From assembly GCF_040958095.1 (NCBI RefSeq), contig NC_091237.1:14238364-14302363 (forward strand): DNA of 64,000 bases, written 5' to 3'. This document shows positions 1 to 12,482 of the stretch, piece by piece. The position numbers and the translations under genes are program-made. Source of the stretch: Procambarus clarkii. Lineage: Eukaryota; Arthropoda; Malacostraca; Decapoda; Cambaridae. Below the pieces are notes generated by a model. That model was given only the letters and a program-made list of their open reading frames with translations, made no database searches and had not been told where the DNA came from. Numbering within the stretch: position 1 is the first letter of the stretch; each line of letters opens with the position of its first letter.

Positions 1-156
1 AGAGAAGTTGTGGAAGCCACCTCTATACTCAATTTTAAAGCCAGATTCGATAACAATATTGAACATCAGAATAGTTCAATCATAATTCAAGAGGCACAGC
101 AAGGGGTGGAGGGCAGGGCATTAAGAGCAAGACCTCGCCTCCTCTTTAGTCTGTGA
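1..156 (+). pseudogene. 3' end of a non-LTR retrotransposon RT (family 1), truncated by window edge
   Basis: An open frame runs in from the window edge and stops at 154-156. Its start (REVVEATSILNFKARFD) matches the C-terminus of the copy ending near 41028 (EQVVEANTIHNFKTRYD), the last conserved block of RT family 1. The stop is followed by AGGTAAGCACC, resembling the GGTGAGTAC tail of other copies, and then by a C-rich tandem array. The upstream part lies outside the window. Function of the intact element would be target-primed reverse transcription. Confidence 0.6.
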
Positions 157-450
157 GAGGTAAGCACCCCTCTCCCCCATTCCCTCCACCATCCCCTCCA
201 TCAACCCCAACACCCCCTCCTCCCCCACCATCCTCTCTATCAACCACCAACACTCCCCTGCACCCCACCATCCCCCTCCATGAACCCCCAACACACCCCT
301 CCTCCCCCACCATCCTCTCTATCAACCCCAACACCCCCTCCTCCCTCACCATCCCCTCCATCAACCCCCAACACCCTCCTCCTCCCTCACCATCCCCTCC
401 ATCAACCCCCAACACTCCCCCCACCTCTCCACCATCCCCCTCCCACATCA
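157..450. repeat. C-rich minisatellite
   Basis: Imperfect units of roughly 33-40 bp built on CAACCCCAACACCCCCTCCT and CACCATCCCCTCCATC. Proline-rich open frames on both strands are by-products of the composition. Confidence 0.75.
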
Positions 451-991
451 CCAAGCTTTCACCTGAGGGAAAACATAATATTGGTCAAATAAGGACGTGT
501 TTTCCTTCACCAGCATCCTTGACTCTCTGAAGCATCCTTCCTCTCATGACAGTGTTTAATGTATTTTCTCAACACAAATAATAGTGGTCGTCACAATAAA
601 CTATCTAAATAATAATTATAAAAAAACCAAAGACTATTATTAGTTACCATTAGTTTTTTATTATTAATTAACCCGATATTTTATCAGCCCTAATATTTGT
701 ATTAGTATTATTAACCAAATCATTATTATGTTATTATATTATTTTTGTTAATTTACTGCACTTAAAACCACTCTACAAAGCGCGTCGCAAAACCGGGTGC
801 AGGAATTGCGTTCCGTTACAGCGGGGGTCTTAATATTTGTACGATTACAGACCTCTTATGTATTGCCCAGTGAATATATCTTAAACAACACCTAATCATG
901 AATACTTAAGCTAGACATCAATGATATTTTTTGTTTTATATTACTTTGGTGCAATTTAAACCAGAAACCTGCTTTAACCGTAGTGATAAAT
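451..991. other. AT-rich stretch without recognisable gene
   Basis: Low-complexity AT-rich DNA. I see no coding pattern, RNA gene or known repeat. Confidence 0.5.
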
Positions 992-1121
992 GTGATAGTA
1001 AATTCTAATGTAGCAATTAATTGTTTTTAATTAAAGATTAAGGCCCGTAAGATCCCGTGATAGTAAATTCTAATGTAGCAATTAATTGTTTTTAATTAAA
1101 GATTAAGGCCCGTAAGATCCC
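992..1121. repeat. Perfect tandem duplication of a 65-bp unit
   Basis: Two adjacent copies (992-1056 and 1057-1121), each starting GTGATAGTAAATTC and ending CCCGTAAGATCCC, with no difference that I can see. The lack of divergence suggests a recent slippage event, or an assembly artefact. Confidence 0.85.
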
Positions 1122-2568
1122 ATTATTTGGTTCATATATATATCCGGTAAAGAATATCCGGGTTATAACGATGATTGAACATCCGGCCGCGTCCGGTTGC
1201 GACAGTCTCATCATCAGTGACAACCGGCTTAAGAGAACGGTGTTGTCCTACATACATGTGGCTTCATATGTGTGTAGGACAGCATACATACATGTGGCTT
1301 CAAATGTATGTACATTGACTTCAGTGTTGCACATCCGGGTGGCGCTGCCACTCACAGGGAATCAGCCAGGTCCCGTAAGTACAGAGAACTGGATCACCAC
1401 TACAATTTTGTCCCCATTGCTTCTGAGACACTCGGCGCCTAGGGTAAGGGTGCCACCAGTTTTTTTGAAGGAACTGGGTTCTAGGCTAATTGAAACAACA
1501 AGAGACCCAAGAGCTTCCAGCTTTCTTTTCCAGCGCCTAAGCTGTCGAGACCGATGCATTGAAAACTGCGGGGCCTTAATTTTTAGTATTACGCTGCAGA
1601 TTTTAACTGATTAGTCAGAGATTACAATTTTTAAGCGATTGGTGATGTAATTCCTTCTTTGTCTCACATTTGTCAGCAAGATAGACATGTGAACGATACG
1701 TTACCTAAGACCAAAAATAGTCGTACTAGAAAATGGTAGCGGGTCGCGAAATTGACATACGGTCCCGTTTTCTGTTTTAGGTCCTCTGGCAGGGATAGCA
1801 GGGAGCATTTTAGTACGACAGTTTCTTGACGTTGGGAACCTTAGGCGGACAGGCTGCACAAGGGACTACCAGAACATATATATACACCACATATATCAAT
1901 AGCAAATGGCCCAACATCTATGAAACAAGACAGCGAGTCCCGTGGGTCGTTTAAGACGACGTTAGCTGACGTTAGCCCCGAAAAGTGGTTGACATTGACC
2001 AAAATTAGACCCAAAAACTGGTACCGGAGTTGACAAGACCTCTGCCAAGACCTCCCCAGTTACTGGCCTGGTTTTGTGGTCGCCACGGTGCCCACTGGAA
2101 CACTTTTACTTCTGCTGGAGTCTCCCATCGGCAGACCTGATCAACGACCTTTCATCTGTTCTGCGAAGTAGGGACCACATTCCCATTTCACTGAAGACAA
2201 TCAGGCGAGACATCGCAGGTGGTTCATAAAGCTGCTTTCGTCCCTCAGTATGACAAGTGAAGCTTATGTAATTAATAATTTACAGACTTAGAGAATTACA
2301 CAAATGACGGTAAGAAAAATCGACTTCGTTTAAACCCCCAAAGTCTCCCTCTTTATTAATTCGTAAACCCGAAAGACAATATAAAGGATCATACCAGAAA
2401 AACCGGTTTAGCGTTCTGGCGATAAAACCAAAAGAAGAGGGAGGTGGCGAGACCACAAGGACCAAAACTACTTTTGCAGGAGAAAGTAGTGAGTGAGAGG
2501 AAGGAAGGACTTGCGAGGTACCACCACCACCAGCCCTGGCACCCGTTATCGTGCTTGCAAGTCATAGA
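1122..2568. other. Unassigned; possible decayed retroelement C-terminus near 1442-1614
   Basis: A 147-codon plus-strand frame spans 1171-1614. Its second half (FLKELGSRLIETTRDPRASSFLFQRLS, split here as FLKELGSRLIETTRDPR then ASSFLFQRLS) loosely recalls the LG-R...FL-QR block near the C-terminus of some non-LTR RTs. I cannot place it in a family, and the rest of the stretch shows nothing recognisable. Around 1243-1310 a CATACATGTGGCTTCA segment is duplicated. Confidence 0.25.
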
Positions 2569-2687
2569 TATCTTGAGGTTATCTTGAGATGATTTCGGGG
2601 CCTTAGCGTCCCCGCTGCTCGGTCCTCGATTTGCCTGGCCTTAGGACTACGAATCCCAAGCGCTGTCCACTCAGCTGTCAGGCCCCA
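2569..2687 (-). mobile_element. SINE family A (tRNA-Thr-like), internally deleted copy
   Basis: Read on the minus strand it starts with a tRNA-like head (CTGACAGCTGAGTGGACAGC, A-box region) and ends with the family tail ATAACCTCAAGATA. The middle, including the B box and most of the body seen at 26511-26775, is deleted. Confidence 0.8.
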
Positions 2688-4772
2688 TAGATAGAAATTG
2701 CTTGCTTCAATTGCTTACAAGCAATTGAAATTGCTTGTATTCCTGTTCACTTACGCTTCCGCTAACCTCCCCCTTCTGCCTACAAGTCTTTTCCTCCAGA
2801 TTCCCACATGGATTTTGTCATTATATTTACACTTGTGTAATTATGTTTACACGTGTAATTGTATGTTTTATGAAAACTGTTGTATGGTATTCTTCTCATA
2901 AGACAGCTGAGGGAAGGAGAGGGGACAGGGGGAGTACTGATGAGAGAGGGGAGGTGGGGGAAGAGGATGCTTAAAGGATGGGGGGGGGGGGATGCTGTGA
3001 AGTGGGAATGAACGGGTTGTAATTCTTGCGAGTTAGAGTATTCCCTAAGCGACGTTATCTAGAAATTACACAAACCATCAGGGACACAGCCTATTGACAC
3101 CTTACTGCCGTGTCACATCCTGGCACCTCAAATGTGTATATAGCCTTGCAAGTGTCACCTTTGGCACCGACATTCAGCCATGATACCAGATTAGCGACAG
3201 GCTTCAGCAGCAAGATGGACGTCTGAGGCTGCTCTTAACCATCTTGTCAGTTCTCTGCTACCTTCCATATTCTTAGCAATCAGCTCCACGTTACTTTGAC
3301 ATAACCAACTACGTCTTATGTGCAGCAGAGAACACTTAATCACATTTAATATCACAGCTTCAGAATGTGTAAACAAACATAGGAAATGGACGCGAGATGA
3401 CGAATGAAAAACTGGAGAAAGGTGGTAGAGATAACTAATGGAAGAGCTGTTGAACGGAAAGTGGATTGTTGAGAATTTGCAAGTGAATGGATAATGCTGG
3501 CGGGGAGTGGGCTGGTAGGTGAGTGGACCAGAGTGGGTTGGAAGTCGAGGGTGGGTTGATAATAGAGAATAAGCCATAGAGTGGGTTAACATTGGTTGGC
3601 AGTGGGCTATTTTCAGTGAAGTAATTTTCGCTGGAAGCGGCCCCGTACAACAGTACGTTTCGTCCCCAAACACCCTAATCGATCCATGGCATGTTCTATT
3701 GCATCGTCAATATCAAACATTAAATTTAGTTATATCCTAAGTAGAATATGTAATGACCCCTTGCATTAAGTTCAATTAGTTAAGCCATGAACTTGCTACT
3801 GGCGAACGGTAGCTTGCTGCAAGTGATACTTAAGTTGCTTTAAGTTACTCCTAACACGTTCAGAAGACTGGCGTCTCTGCAGCTCACGAAATAAAATATT
3901 AAAACATGGCTTCGTACCCATTGACAAGCGCTCCCTGATTAAAAAAAAAAAAGCGCGTTTCTCAATTGGGCTTAAAGCCTATCATCCTCTGGGGGTTAGT
4001 AATTACGGCCACAACAATAACTTTCTGACCAAACAGCAAGTAGTATTCTTTAGTCATGAACGTTATCCAGGACTAGATCAAACAATAGAGACACAAAAAG
4101 CGTGGGTCCATCTTTCAGCATATCTAACCCTGTATCTTGCTTGCTATGGTGTTTGCCTTAATAGCCTATCAGTCTTCGGAGGGTTAGTTAAAGCATCAAA
4201 ATTCCTTATACAATTTAATCGACAAGAATATACGAGTCCCGAACGTGTTTTAACACTATGCGTATATTTATTAAGAAGAGAGGCCCGCCAACAAGCATAG
4301 CTATATACTATTTTGTTATTAATATAGCAATTCTTTCCTGAGTTAAAAGCCTAAAGTTTTGTTAAATCTTAATATTCGCACATATGGAAATTAAAATAAT
4401 CGAAAAAATATTAACATTGCCTCATTTAATAAAAACTAATATTAGTACATATAATAACAGGCTCATCTAATACGAGTTATTATTGTTAGTAATAATTTTA
4501 GTTTTGTGTGCTGACATTAGGCTGACAAGAACCTGTGATACATGTAAGCTGACCTTTACACTCTACGGAGTATTGACATTAACCTCAACGGGTCAAGTAA
4601 CGGTGCCTTAAATAGTGTATGAGAGACATCATTTAACTAGTAATGTGATCCTGTGGTAAGATGAATTTGGTTAACAACTGGAATTTTGTGACCTCGTTTT
4701 AAGACCGATAAAAGACGACACATTTAACGTCCAGTGCACGTTTCTTGTTGACAAGTCGAACCAGTAAGAAGA
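2688..4772. other. No gene recognised
   Basis: Contains a small hairpin at 2708-2727 (CAATTGCTT arms), a poly-G run near 2980 and a G/T-rich stretch at 3440-3610 that gives spurious minus-strand frames. I see no conserved coding pattern. Confidence 0.4.
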
Positions 4773-4945
4773 TGTTGACCAGACCACACACTAGAAGGTG
4801 AAGGGACACGACGACTTTTCGGTCCGTCCTGGACCATTCTCAAGTCGATTGTGTGGTCTAGGACGGACCGAAACGTCGTCGTCCCTTCACCTTCTAGTGT
4901 GTGGTCTGGCCAACATACTTTAGCCACGTTATTGTGACTCATCGC
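4773..4945. repeat. Fold-back repeat F1, inverted pair
   Basis: Two copies of one repeat lie head to head around a centre near 4850. The left arm (from TGTTGACCAGACCACACAC) is mirrored by the right arm ending GTGTGTGGTCTGGCCAACA, followed by CACGTTATTGTGACTCATCG. Each arm carries the CGAAACGTCGTCGTCCC block (left arm with small changes). Related copies are at 26230-26332 and 48892-49065. Confidence 0.8.
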
Positions 4946-5310
4946 CTGCAGTAAGAAGACAAATGAATGCTGCTTTGTAAGGCTATCTATAACTGGTAAG
5001 CGTCACTCTTTGCGACCCCGGTTTAATGTTTCACTGATAAGAGTGACAAATGTCTCTCTGACGCCCGTGATAACGACAAAGATTGCAACTGGAATTTCGT
5101 GACACATTTGGAGGAGTAAGGTGTGTAAACTTTGAGTGATGTAATGCCAGGTAGGGCTGCGGTAGGTAGAAGACCAGAATATAGGAAGGGAGAGATGAAT
5201 ATAAGCAGGTAGGGAGCGTGGTGGCGACTGGGAAAAAAATCGAGAGAGAATATATTAGAATCAAGGAAACAATAATTACAGAAAATGAAGAAAGCGGCAA
5301 GAGTGAGATA
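4946..5310. other. No gene recognised
   Basis: Minus-strand frames at 5023-5376 run into the neighbouring minisatellite and show no recognisable domain. Confidence 0.4.
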
Positions 5311-5560
5311 GGAGAAGCATGGACCATGGCCCGAGTTAGGAGAAGCATGGACCATGGCCCGAGTTAGGAGAAGCATGGACCATGGCCCGAGTTAGGAGAA
5401 GCATGGACCATGGCCCGAGTTAGGAGAAGCATGGACCATGGCCCGAGTTAGGAGAAGCATGGACCATGGCCCGAGTTAGGAGAAGCATGGACCATGGCCC
5501 GAGTTAGGAGAAGCATGGACCATGGCCCGAGTTAGGAGAAGCATGGACCATGGCCCGAGG
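5311..5560. repeat. 28-bp minisatellite
   Basis: About nine nearly identical units starting GGAGAAGCATGGACCATGG. Each contains the palindrome CCATGG. The period is exactly 28 bp (for example 5311 to 5339). Confidence 0.95.
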
Positions 5561-6120
5561 TAAACACAACACAGTCTGGGAACACCTCGACCGCAAGCCT
5601 CAAGCGGTGTTGTCTCACCACTCACCGTGCACCCATCAACCTCCCTTTGCCTGGTAATATTTTCACTGTATGCAACACTACATTTCTCTCTGGCTTAATC
5701 CTAGTTTTGGCTTGAGCCTATTCTCAGTCCTTGCTTCACACACACGATTGTACGCCCATTTTATCCTATGCTTAGATCTTGCTTCACCCAATTTCACGCT
5801 TGCTTGATCCTGTTCCCAGTGCTTGCTTAGTTACTGGCTCGGCTACAGCCACTGCCTGACTCGTCACTATATCATCCACTGTTCAGATCATACTACGAGG
5901 TCTTGATTGCACTATTGCAGTGTTGTGTTTTCCCATGAACAATCCCGCCTCGTGCAATATATCTTGCCACTTCACGACTTATATTAACTTGTTCCATCTG
6001 CTGAAAAGAACTGTTGGATTGTATGTATGTATATATGCACATATTCCTTGTATATATATACTAAATGTAGCAGCAACCTTTTGCTCTTTCATTATTATTA
6101 TCAGCAGCAGCAATAATGAA
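5561..6120. other. No gene recognised
   Basis: Mixed-composition DNA with no coding signal. CTTGCTT-type words recur between 5720 and 5830. Confidence 0.4.
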
Positions 6121-6237
6121 ATTAATATTTACTGCACACAGAAATAGAAAATTACTACACACAGACTAGGAACGCGTCCGGGAACATCCAGTGCAAAGGT
6201 TCGAACCCTCATTAAGGCCCTTGTGGATTTGTTCATT
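6121..6237 (+). mobile_element. SINE family B, degenerate copy
   Basis: The right part (6178-6237) keeps a B-box-like GGTTCGAACCC and the family end GGCCCTTGTGGATTTGTTCA. To the left, ACACACAGA words recall the inverted 3' arm of the copies at 12338 and 18226. AT-rich flanks on both sides resemble each other (TTAATATTTACT and TTTAATATTACT), a possible decayed target-site duplication. Confidence 0.6.
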
Positions 6238-6352
6238 TAATATTACTAGTAATAAGACGACCATCATGCAGAGTTCTCTATAACAAAGGTGACAGTTGAA
6301 GGTCTCTCTGCCAGGCCGGACATAGGTAATCACACTCGGTAAATGATTACCG

Positions 6353-6858
<506 letters not shown>

Positions 6859-7888
6859 CAGGCAGGAGTGACTGGGAAGGTGTTGCAGTGGATAGTGGAC
6901 TACAGTACCTAAGCAGCAGAAGAGAGTTACTGTGAGGGCTGAGGTCTCGGAGTGGCGAGATGTCACTAGCGGAGTCCCACAGGGTTAAGTTCTCGGATCT
7001 ATCTTGTTTGTCATTTATTTCAATGATCTTCCAGAGGGATCAGACTCCCTCCTCTCAATATTTGCTGATGAGGCAAAAATTGCGAGGAGGATTAAGACAG
7101 GAAAGCAGCAAGATGGTACAAAATGACTTAGACAAAACCAAAAGAATGGTCTAACAAATGACCACTAGAGTTTAACTCAAGTAAATGTAAAGTAATGAAA
7201 CTAGTTGGAGGGAGGAGAAGGCGGATACAAAGTACCAAATGGGAGATGAAATCATTCATGAAGCAGACAGAGGGAAAGACGTAGGGACTGAAATCACACC
7301 CAAACTGTCTTCTGAGGCCCACAACAAAAGGATATCACCAGCGGCATACGCGAGGCTGGCAAACGAAAGAAATGCCTTTAGAAATTTGCCTCAAGGCATC
7401 ATTCAGAACCTTATATATCACATACATCAGACCAATCCTGGAGTACGCTGCTCCAGCAATATGCCACCAGATTTATTCCAGAACTTCAAGGTATGAGTTA
7501 CGAGGAAATGCTACATGAATAGAATCTCAAGTCGCTGGAAGACAAAAGAGTTAAATGAGGCATGATTACCACATCCAAAATTATCAGGGGAATTAATATG
7601 GTAGATAAATACAAACTATTTAGCACGGTTGGTACTCGTACAAGGGGATACAGATAGAAATTGACAACCCAAATGAGCCACAGAGACATTAGAAAGAACT
7701 TTTTCAATGTCAGAGTAGTTAACAATTGGAATGCACTTGGGAGGTGATTTGGTGAAGGCAGACACCATACAGTTTCAGATGTAGATATAATTAAGCCCAA
7801 TTGGCTCAGTAACCAGTAGACCACTCGAGACGCTGGACCAAAGAGCGAAGCCCAACTCCCGCAAGCACAGTTAGGCCAGTACACAATG
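6859..7888 (+). pseudogene. Non-LTR retrotransposon RT (family 1), 5'-truncated and decayed
   Basis: Spread over shifting frames are the same blocks as in the copy at 41121-43312. A GVPQG-like block is followed by the polymerase region (FADE in place of FADD, near 7065), then MGDEIIHEADRGKDVGTEIT, SSEAHNKRISPAAYARLAN, and a C-terminus reading MSHRDIRKNFFNVRVVN. Internal stops and frameshifts are frequent (for example VPQG followed by TAA near 6986), and a catalytic Asp is replaced by Glu. The 3' untranslated part with ACCAAAGAGC and CCCGCAAGCACA is recognisable to about 7888. It begins within the sequence corresponding to residue ~390 of the better copy. Not functional. Confidence 0.85.
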
Positions 7889-9349
7889 TAACAAATCTTC
7901 AAGGCGGACTAAAGCGCCAATAAATAATACAAAAGAAGCAGCAAATAGGAAGCGAAGAAGAAGACCAGTAAATAATACAGAAGAAGTATAAGATAATGAT
8001 AACGTTTTTCATCACACCTCGCCCGACCTCCCAGTGGTCTCACTCTTGGTCACTTTCACCCACGGTGTGGTGTAAGTTCCTCCATGACACCCAAAACGCA
8101 GGCCTGACTCTCCCATTCACACCCATGATTAGTACCAACAGACTCCTTGAGTACCAACAAGAGTCTAGTCGAGTTCTTTCCGAGCCGTGTCAAGCAGTGA
8201 ACCAAAGTCATTAAGAACTAACCAAGAGTTGTCGAGTTCTTTCAGAGTCGTGTCGCCCACCGAGTATCGTAGCAAAATATCGTAGTATCGTAGCTAATAT
8301 TAACAATAGTAAAACCAATTCTTGCGCTCCTATATTTATCTCCATGAGTTATAGGTACTATTGTAGTATTGTACAAAAGTACCTATAACTATAAATAGTA
8401 CTAGATTTAAAACAAACACAATAGAAGTCTATATATAGTGTTCAGAAAGCAACTCCGACGTAACTTTTACCCTCAATGTGAACCATATCAGTAAGCGGTC
8501 GCTTTATATCTTTGGAAATCATTGGTAACCCAGACACCCCGAGCGTTGGTTGAATATCAAGGTCAACAAAAAACTCGGTGTAACGGTGGTGGGCCGATTT
8601 CGTCAGAGCCGCGAGCCTAGAATAACGACAGTCGACCAGTGGCGTCATACATTAGTCTCCCTCTTATTGTTCCTTCTCATCTGACCACTTTCTTTGGCTG
8701 AATATTATGCCTTTTTTTTCGCTGCACACTTTATATATTTTTTCCAGCACGAACTCTATTAAATGACGTTCAACACTTACGTAGACAAAATTGCAAACCA
8801 CTTGAGCTGCATTGGTGTTTTTTGCGGCATTTTCTTAAACAAATACAAGGGTAGAGAGGCTGATTTTCCATAGCTGTTGTAACATGTTGATGATATCCCT
8901 CGAGCATATCTTAATTTACTGTAATTATTCTCAGTTCTTCATAATTGAGAAGTGGTGCGGTTATGCTGTTCAACACATTAAGTCTGATATTTATCCTGCA
9001 AAACTTGATTCAGTTCTAATATGGGAGTGCTGGTGGTCGTAGCAGCAGCAGCAGTTGGAATGCCAGCAGAAGTGGGACAGGTTTCATCAGCAATAATCGC
9101 AAATTGAATCAATCAAGACAGCATGGGAGGCAGTAGTTACGGGGAATTATGTGGTTGACTTATTATGTCAATGGGGATAACAATCGTATATAATGATTAT
9201 TTTCTTTTCACCAATCGTTCGTATGGTTGGTGCCGTGTAAATAATACCTTACACACAGAAGGTTTCGTGATCTTTCATAGGCTATATCTGCTATGTCTCG
9301 AGACTCAACCTTCCACAGAGATGTTTTCATGTCTGATGTTTAAATGAAT
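7889..9349. other. No gene recognised
   Basis: Begins with short duplicated words (CCAATAAATAATACA and CCAGTAAATAATACA, 7917-7980). A small hairpin with GTTATAGGTAC/GTACCTATAAC arms lies at 8349-8392. No coding family seen. Confidence 0.4.
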
Positions 9350-9426
9350 GTTGTTTGTTGTTTAAGATTGGCTACCTGGAACATAAAGTTCCAAGTAGCA
9401 CGGGCTACGGTGAGCCCGTAGTGGGC
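9350..9426 (+). repeat. Two-hairpin interspersed repeat H1
   Basis: GTTGTTTAAGATTGGCTACC is followed by hairpin 1 (GGAAC/GTTCC, flanked by GCTAC/GTAGC) and hairpin 2 (ACGGGCT/AGCCCGT). Same layout as nine other copies in the window. Confidence 0.85.
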
Positions 9427-9524
9427 TTATAAAAATGAATGACATAAGGAGCACAGATTGTATTCTCATCTTAAGAGCTCCATGAGGCTCTTGAGTAGAG
9501 CTGCATATCATTCTAGAATTTGTC

Positions 9525-9720
9525 TTAAACTAATTAGTATGCTAGCACTTAAAGCAGCCCTTAAAATATTGGGACTAGTTATAAAAAGCTAGTTAGCATA
9601 CTAGTCTTAAACTTAGTATTTAAGTCTTGAAGCTAGTTAGTGTACTAATCTTAAAGCTAGCTAGTATACTAGTATTAAAGCTAGTTAGTATACTTTTATC
9701 AGGCTACAATTAGTATACCT
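9525..9720. repeat. Degenerate tandem repeat built on TAGTTAGTATACTAG
   Basis: Several diverged units of about 24-45 bp containing AAAGCTAGTTAGTATACT. The unit is itself rich in short palindromes (AGTATACT, ACTAGT). Confidence 0.7.
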
Positions 9721-10357
9721 GTATGCTTCGTTGAACAGCATTTTATATATCAGCACTATTCATATAAATTTGATTAAACAAAAGGCGCACACAAAGCGAG
9801 ATTAAACTTCACTTCAACGAGAACGCTATCCACTTAAAACTTTTACATACTATTTTACAAATTTATTTTGCCCCCCTGGCGATTAAAATATACAAACAAA
9901 AGTAAACATTATGAAAATCCCAACGTCTGCAGGCATCTTGAGACAACCTCTGAGATTGGATGGAGGGCATTATTCCCTTCACAGACGAATATATAGCATA
10001 AACACCTATTTTCAGTCTAGATTTCCAGTACATAGCCTCGTCTTCGTTGAATATAATCCCGGAAATTCGACACAATGCATTTCCTTCGCACAGGACACAA
10101 ATGATGAAACATACTTGTAAATTATCCATCTGTGTGTTTCGTACGAGTAACGAGGGAGAAAATATGATGGATGTAATGTAAAACCAAAGCAAAAATCCAA
10201 GTTTGTGTGCCACGGAGAGAGGGGGGAATAGCATGAGGCTGGTACTTACGCCAAAATCCTCATGTCTGCGCGGACGGCTACCTCCGAGTGAGCAGTCTCC
10301 CAGCATGGCGGCGTTTATATACCGACCTTCACTGTCTTTACCTGCAACACCCTTCTT

Positions 10358-10361
<4 letters not shown>
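9721..10361. other. No gene recognised
   Basis: Frames on both strands (9863-10306 minus, 9911-10120 plus) carry no recognisable motif and overlap one another. Confidence 0.35.

Positions 10362-10447
<86 letters not shown>
10362..10447. repeat. (CT)n microsatellite
   Basis: Pure CT dinucleotide run. Confidence 0.97.
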
Positions 10448-10450
<3 letters not shown>

Positions 10451-10992
10451 CCAGTGGGCATAATATCAAAGATTGGCTCTAATTCGACGACGATAATTAT
10501 CTTTGAATTGTCGTTGCTCTTGGATATTGTGTCCACAGGGGTATTATTCAATATTATTAACAATATTTTTGAATTACCGTTATATTTATAATTGTATATA
10601 ACCCCCTTTCGAGTTTTATATGTATAGAGGTATTCCCCTGTACATGTAAAGCATTCTCAACTTTTTTTTTTAAGGGTTTGGCCCCCAATGGCTTGCCCAA
10701 TATACCTCCATTATTCCCTTAGCCAGACAGTCGAAATCATTATTGTCACCAAAATCAGTATGGCAACAAAATATGTCAATAATGAGGTTTTATTTTACTT
10801 GTGGATTTTTAGGAATAGAACTGTTGAAAGAAAAACATAAGGATTTTATATTATAGAAAATCGGTAAATAAAAAATACAAAAGCTAGCTATGACTACTGA
10901 GATTTTTCCTGTTGTTTTTGTACAATCAAAGTATTGATTGTTACTTGTAGTGATAATAAATTTATTTCTAATACTTTTTAAAATTGTTCAGG
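10448..10992. other. No gene recognised
   Basis: AT-rich, no coding signal. Confidence 0.4.
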
Positions 10993-11030
10993 AATCGAAT
11001 CCCATACCCTTAAGGGTATGGGATTCGATT
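10993..11030. repeat. Perfect 38-bp palindrome
   Basis: Arms of 19 bp (AATCGAATCCCATACCCTT and its exact reverse complement) meet without a spacer at 11011/11012. Confidence 0.95.
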
Positions 11031-11281
11031 TTTAAATGGTAAAGAACACCTGGTATAGAGGGCGAGAGTAATGGGAGGAATACAGGGCGAGAGTAAGGGG
11101 TTGAATAGAGGGAGAGAGTAAAGTAGAAGGAAATGAGACCTGCCATTAATTAAGCATATGTTTTGGATAATATGGAGAGTCGCCGAAGTAGTTACCTTTA
11201 CTAATGTGTAGTATTCACATTACGAGGTATTGAGGAGAGCCAAGCCACGCCACTAATTGAGAGGTGGTGTTTAATTCTGTG

Positions 11282-11282
<1 letters not shown>

Positions 11283-11373
<91 letters not shown>
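11283..11373. repeat. (CA)n followed by (TA)n microsatellite
   Basis: Short CACACA run then a long TA run. Confidence 0.95.
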
Positions 11374-11376
<3 letters not shown>

Positions 11377-11382
11377 TTAATC

Positions 11383-11478
11383 ATGGGAGGAAATTATCAG
11401 GGAGAAAGCACCAAGCCATTACGACTATATAGCACTGGGAAGGGGTCATGATAAGGATTTGGAAATGGGGCGGGTGTA
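11383..11478 (-). mobile_element. SINE family D, 3' fragment
   Basis: Matches the family D copy at 44095-44300 through AATTATCAGG, AGCCATTACGACTATATA and CACTGGGAAGGGGTCA. The tRNA-like head is missing. Confidence 0.7.
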
Positions 11479-12004
11479 GCATTGACATAAGTTTGTGTAT
11501 TATTATTAATGTTTTCATCTCATCTTCACATGACAATACGAGTCATACTTTGAATTCTCTCACTCTAATATATATATCATAATTTGCCTTCCCTTTTCAT
11601 ATAACTTAAATTTTATAGGAAATTTAATCAACTTACCCCCATCTGTTACATGGGGGGAGAGGGGGGGGGGCTGTGAAGTGAGTTTCCTGTACAATTAGCA
11701 CATCATTCTAGTACGTCCTGTAGGTAGCAATCTCGCCAGACTGGTCTCGTCATTGTAGAAAAAGTGAAATAGGAAGTATAGCCAAACCTGATTCAAATGT
11801 CCATTACGAGTAACTTTGAAGAGTTGCTAAATATATTTTAAATTAAACATTCGTCTCATATACTAACATAAGACCTGATTTGAATTTTACACACGTGATC
11901 CCACACATGTGTTAAGGGATACTGAGTTTCAGTGTGCAATATAAACTAATTTATATTTAAATGTTAAGGCATATCAAAGCAAATTGAAGCAGCGACTTGA
12001 CCTC
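11479..12004. other. No gene recognised
   Basis: AT-rich with a poly-G run near 11660. No family seen. Confidence 0.4.
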
Positions 12005-12300
12005 AGATTGGATCAAGCGTTGACCTCAGAGCTAATCAAGTTGACCTCAGAGCTAATCAAGTTGACCTCAGAGCTAATCAAGTTGACCTATGAGCTAATC
12101 AAGTTGACCTTAGGGCGGGCCAAGTTAACCTGAAGGCGGGTCAAGATAACCTTAGGGCGGGTCATGTTGACCTCAGGACGGGTCAAGTTTACCTCGAGGC
12201 GGGTCATGATGATCGTAGGGCGGGTCATATTGGCCTCAGGGCGGGTCATATTGACCTCAGGGCGGGTCAACCTGACCTCAGACCGAGTCACCGTCGGACA
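12005..12300. repeat. 21-bp minisatellite
   Basis: Units GTTGACCTCAGAGCTAATCAA grade into GTTGACCTCAGGGCGGGTCAA. The 21-bp period keeps a minus-strand frame open (LTRPEVNMTRPE-like), which I treat as non-coding. Confidence 0.9.
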
Positions 12301-12339
12301 GTTAACCCGGACAAAGACCACAAATACTTAAAAGACTAC

Positions 12340-12482
12340 ACACAGAAATCACAATAGCGTGATGCATCAAATGAACAGCTCAGCAGCTCGAAGCTCGTAG
12401 CTCAGTCGATAAAGGTAGCGTCTGGGATGATCTCGGACGTAGGTTCGAATCCTCGTCACGGCCCTTGTGGATTTGTTCACTA
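12340..12482 (+). mobile_element. SINE family B with inverted 3' arm and perfect target-site duplication
   Basis: The plus-oriented part (from about 12390) has an A-box-like TAGCTCAGTCGA and a canonical B box GGTTCGAATCC, ending GGCCCTTGTGGATTTGTTCA. The left part (12340-12376) is the reverse complement of the family 3' tail (TGATGCATCACG...TTGTGATTTC). The unit is flanked by the direct repeat AAAAGACTAC at 12330-12339 and 12483-12492. Confidence 0.85.

Noticed and set aside
3191-3673. 160-codon minus-strand frame as a host gene
   Set aside because: No recognisable domain, biased composition over a G/T-rich stretch, and an overlapping frame of similar quality.
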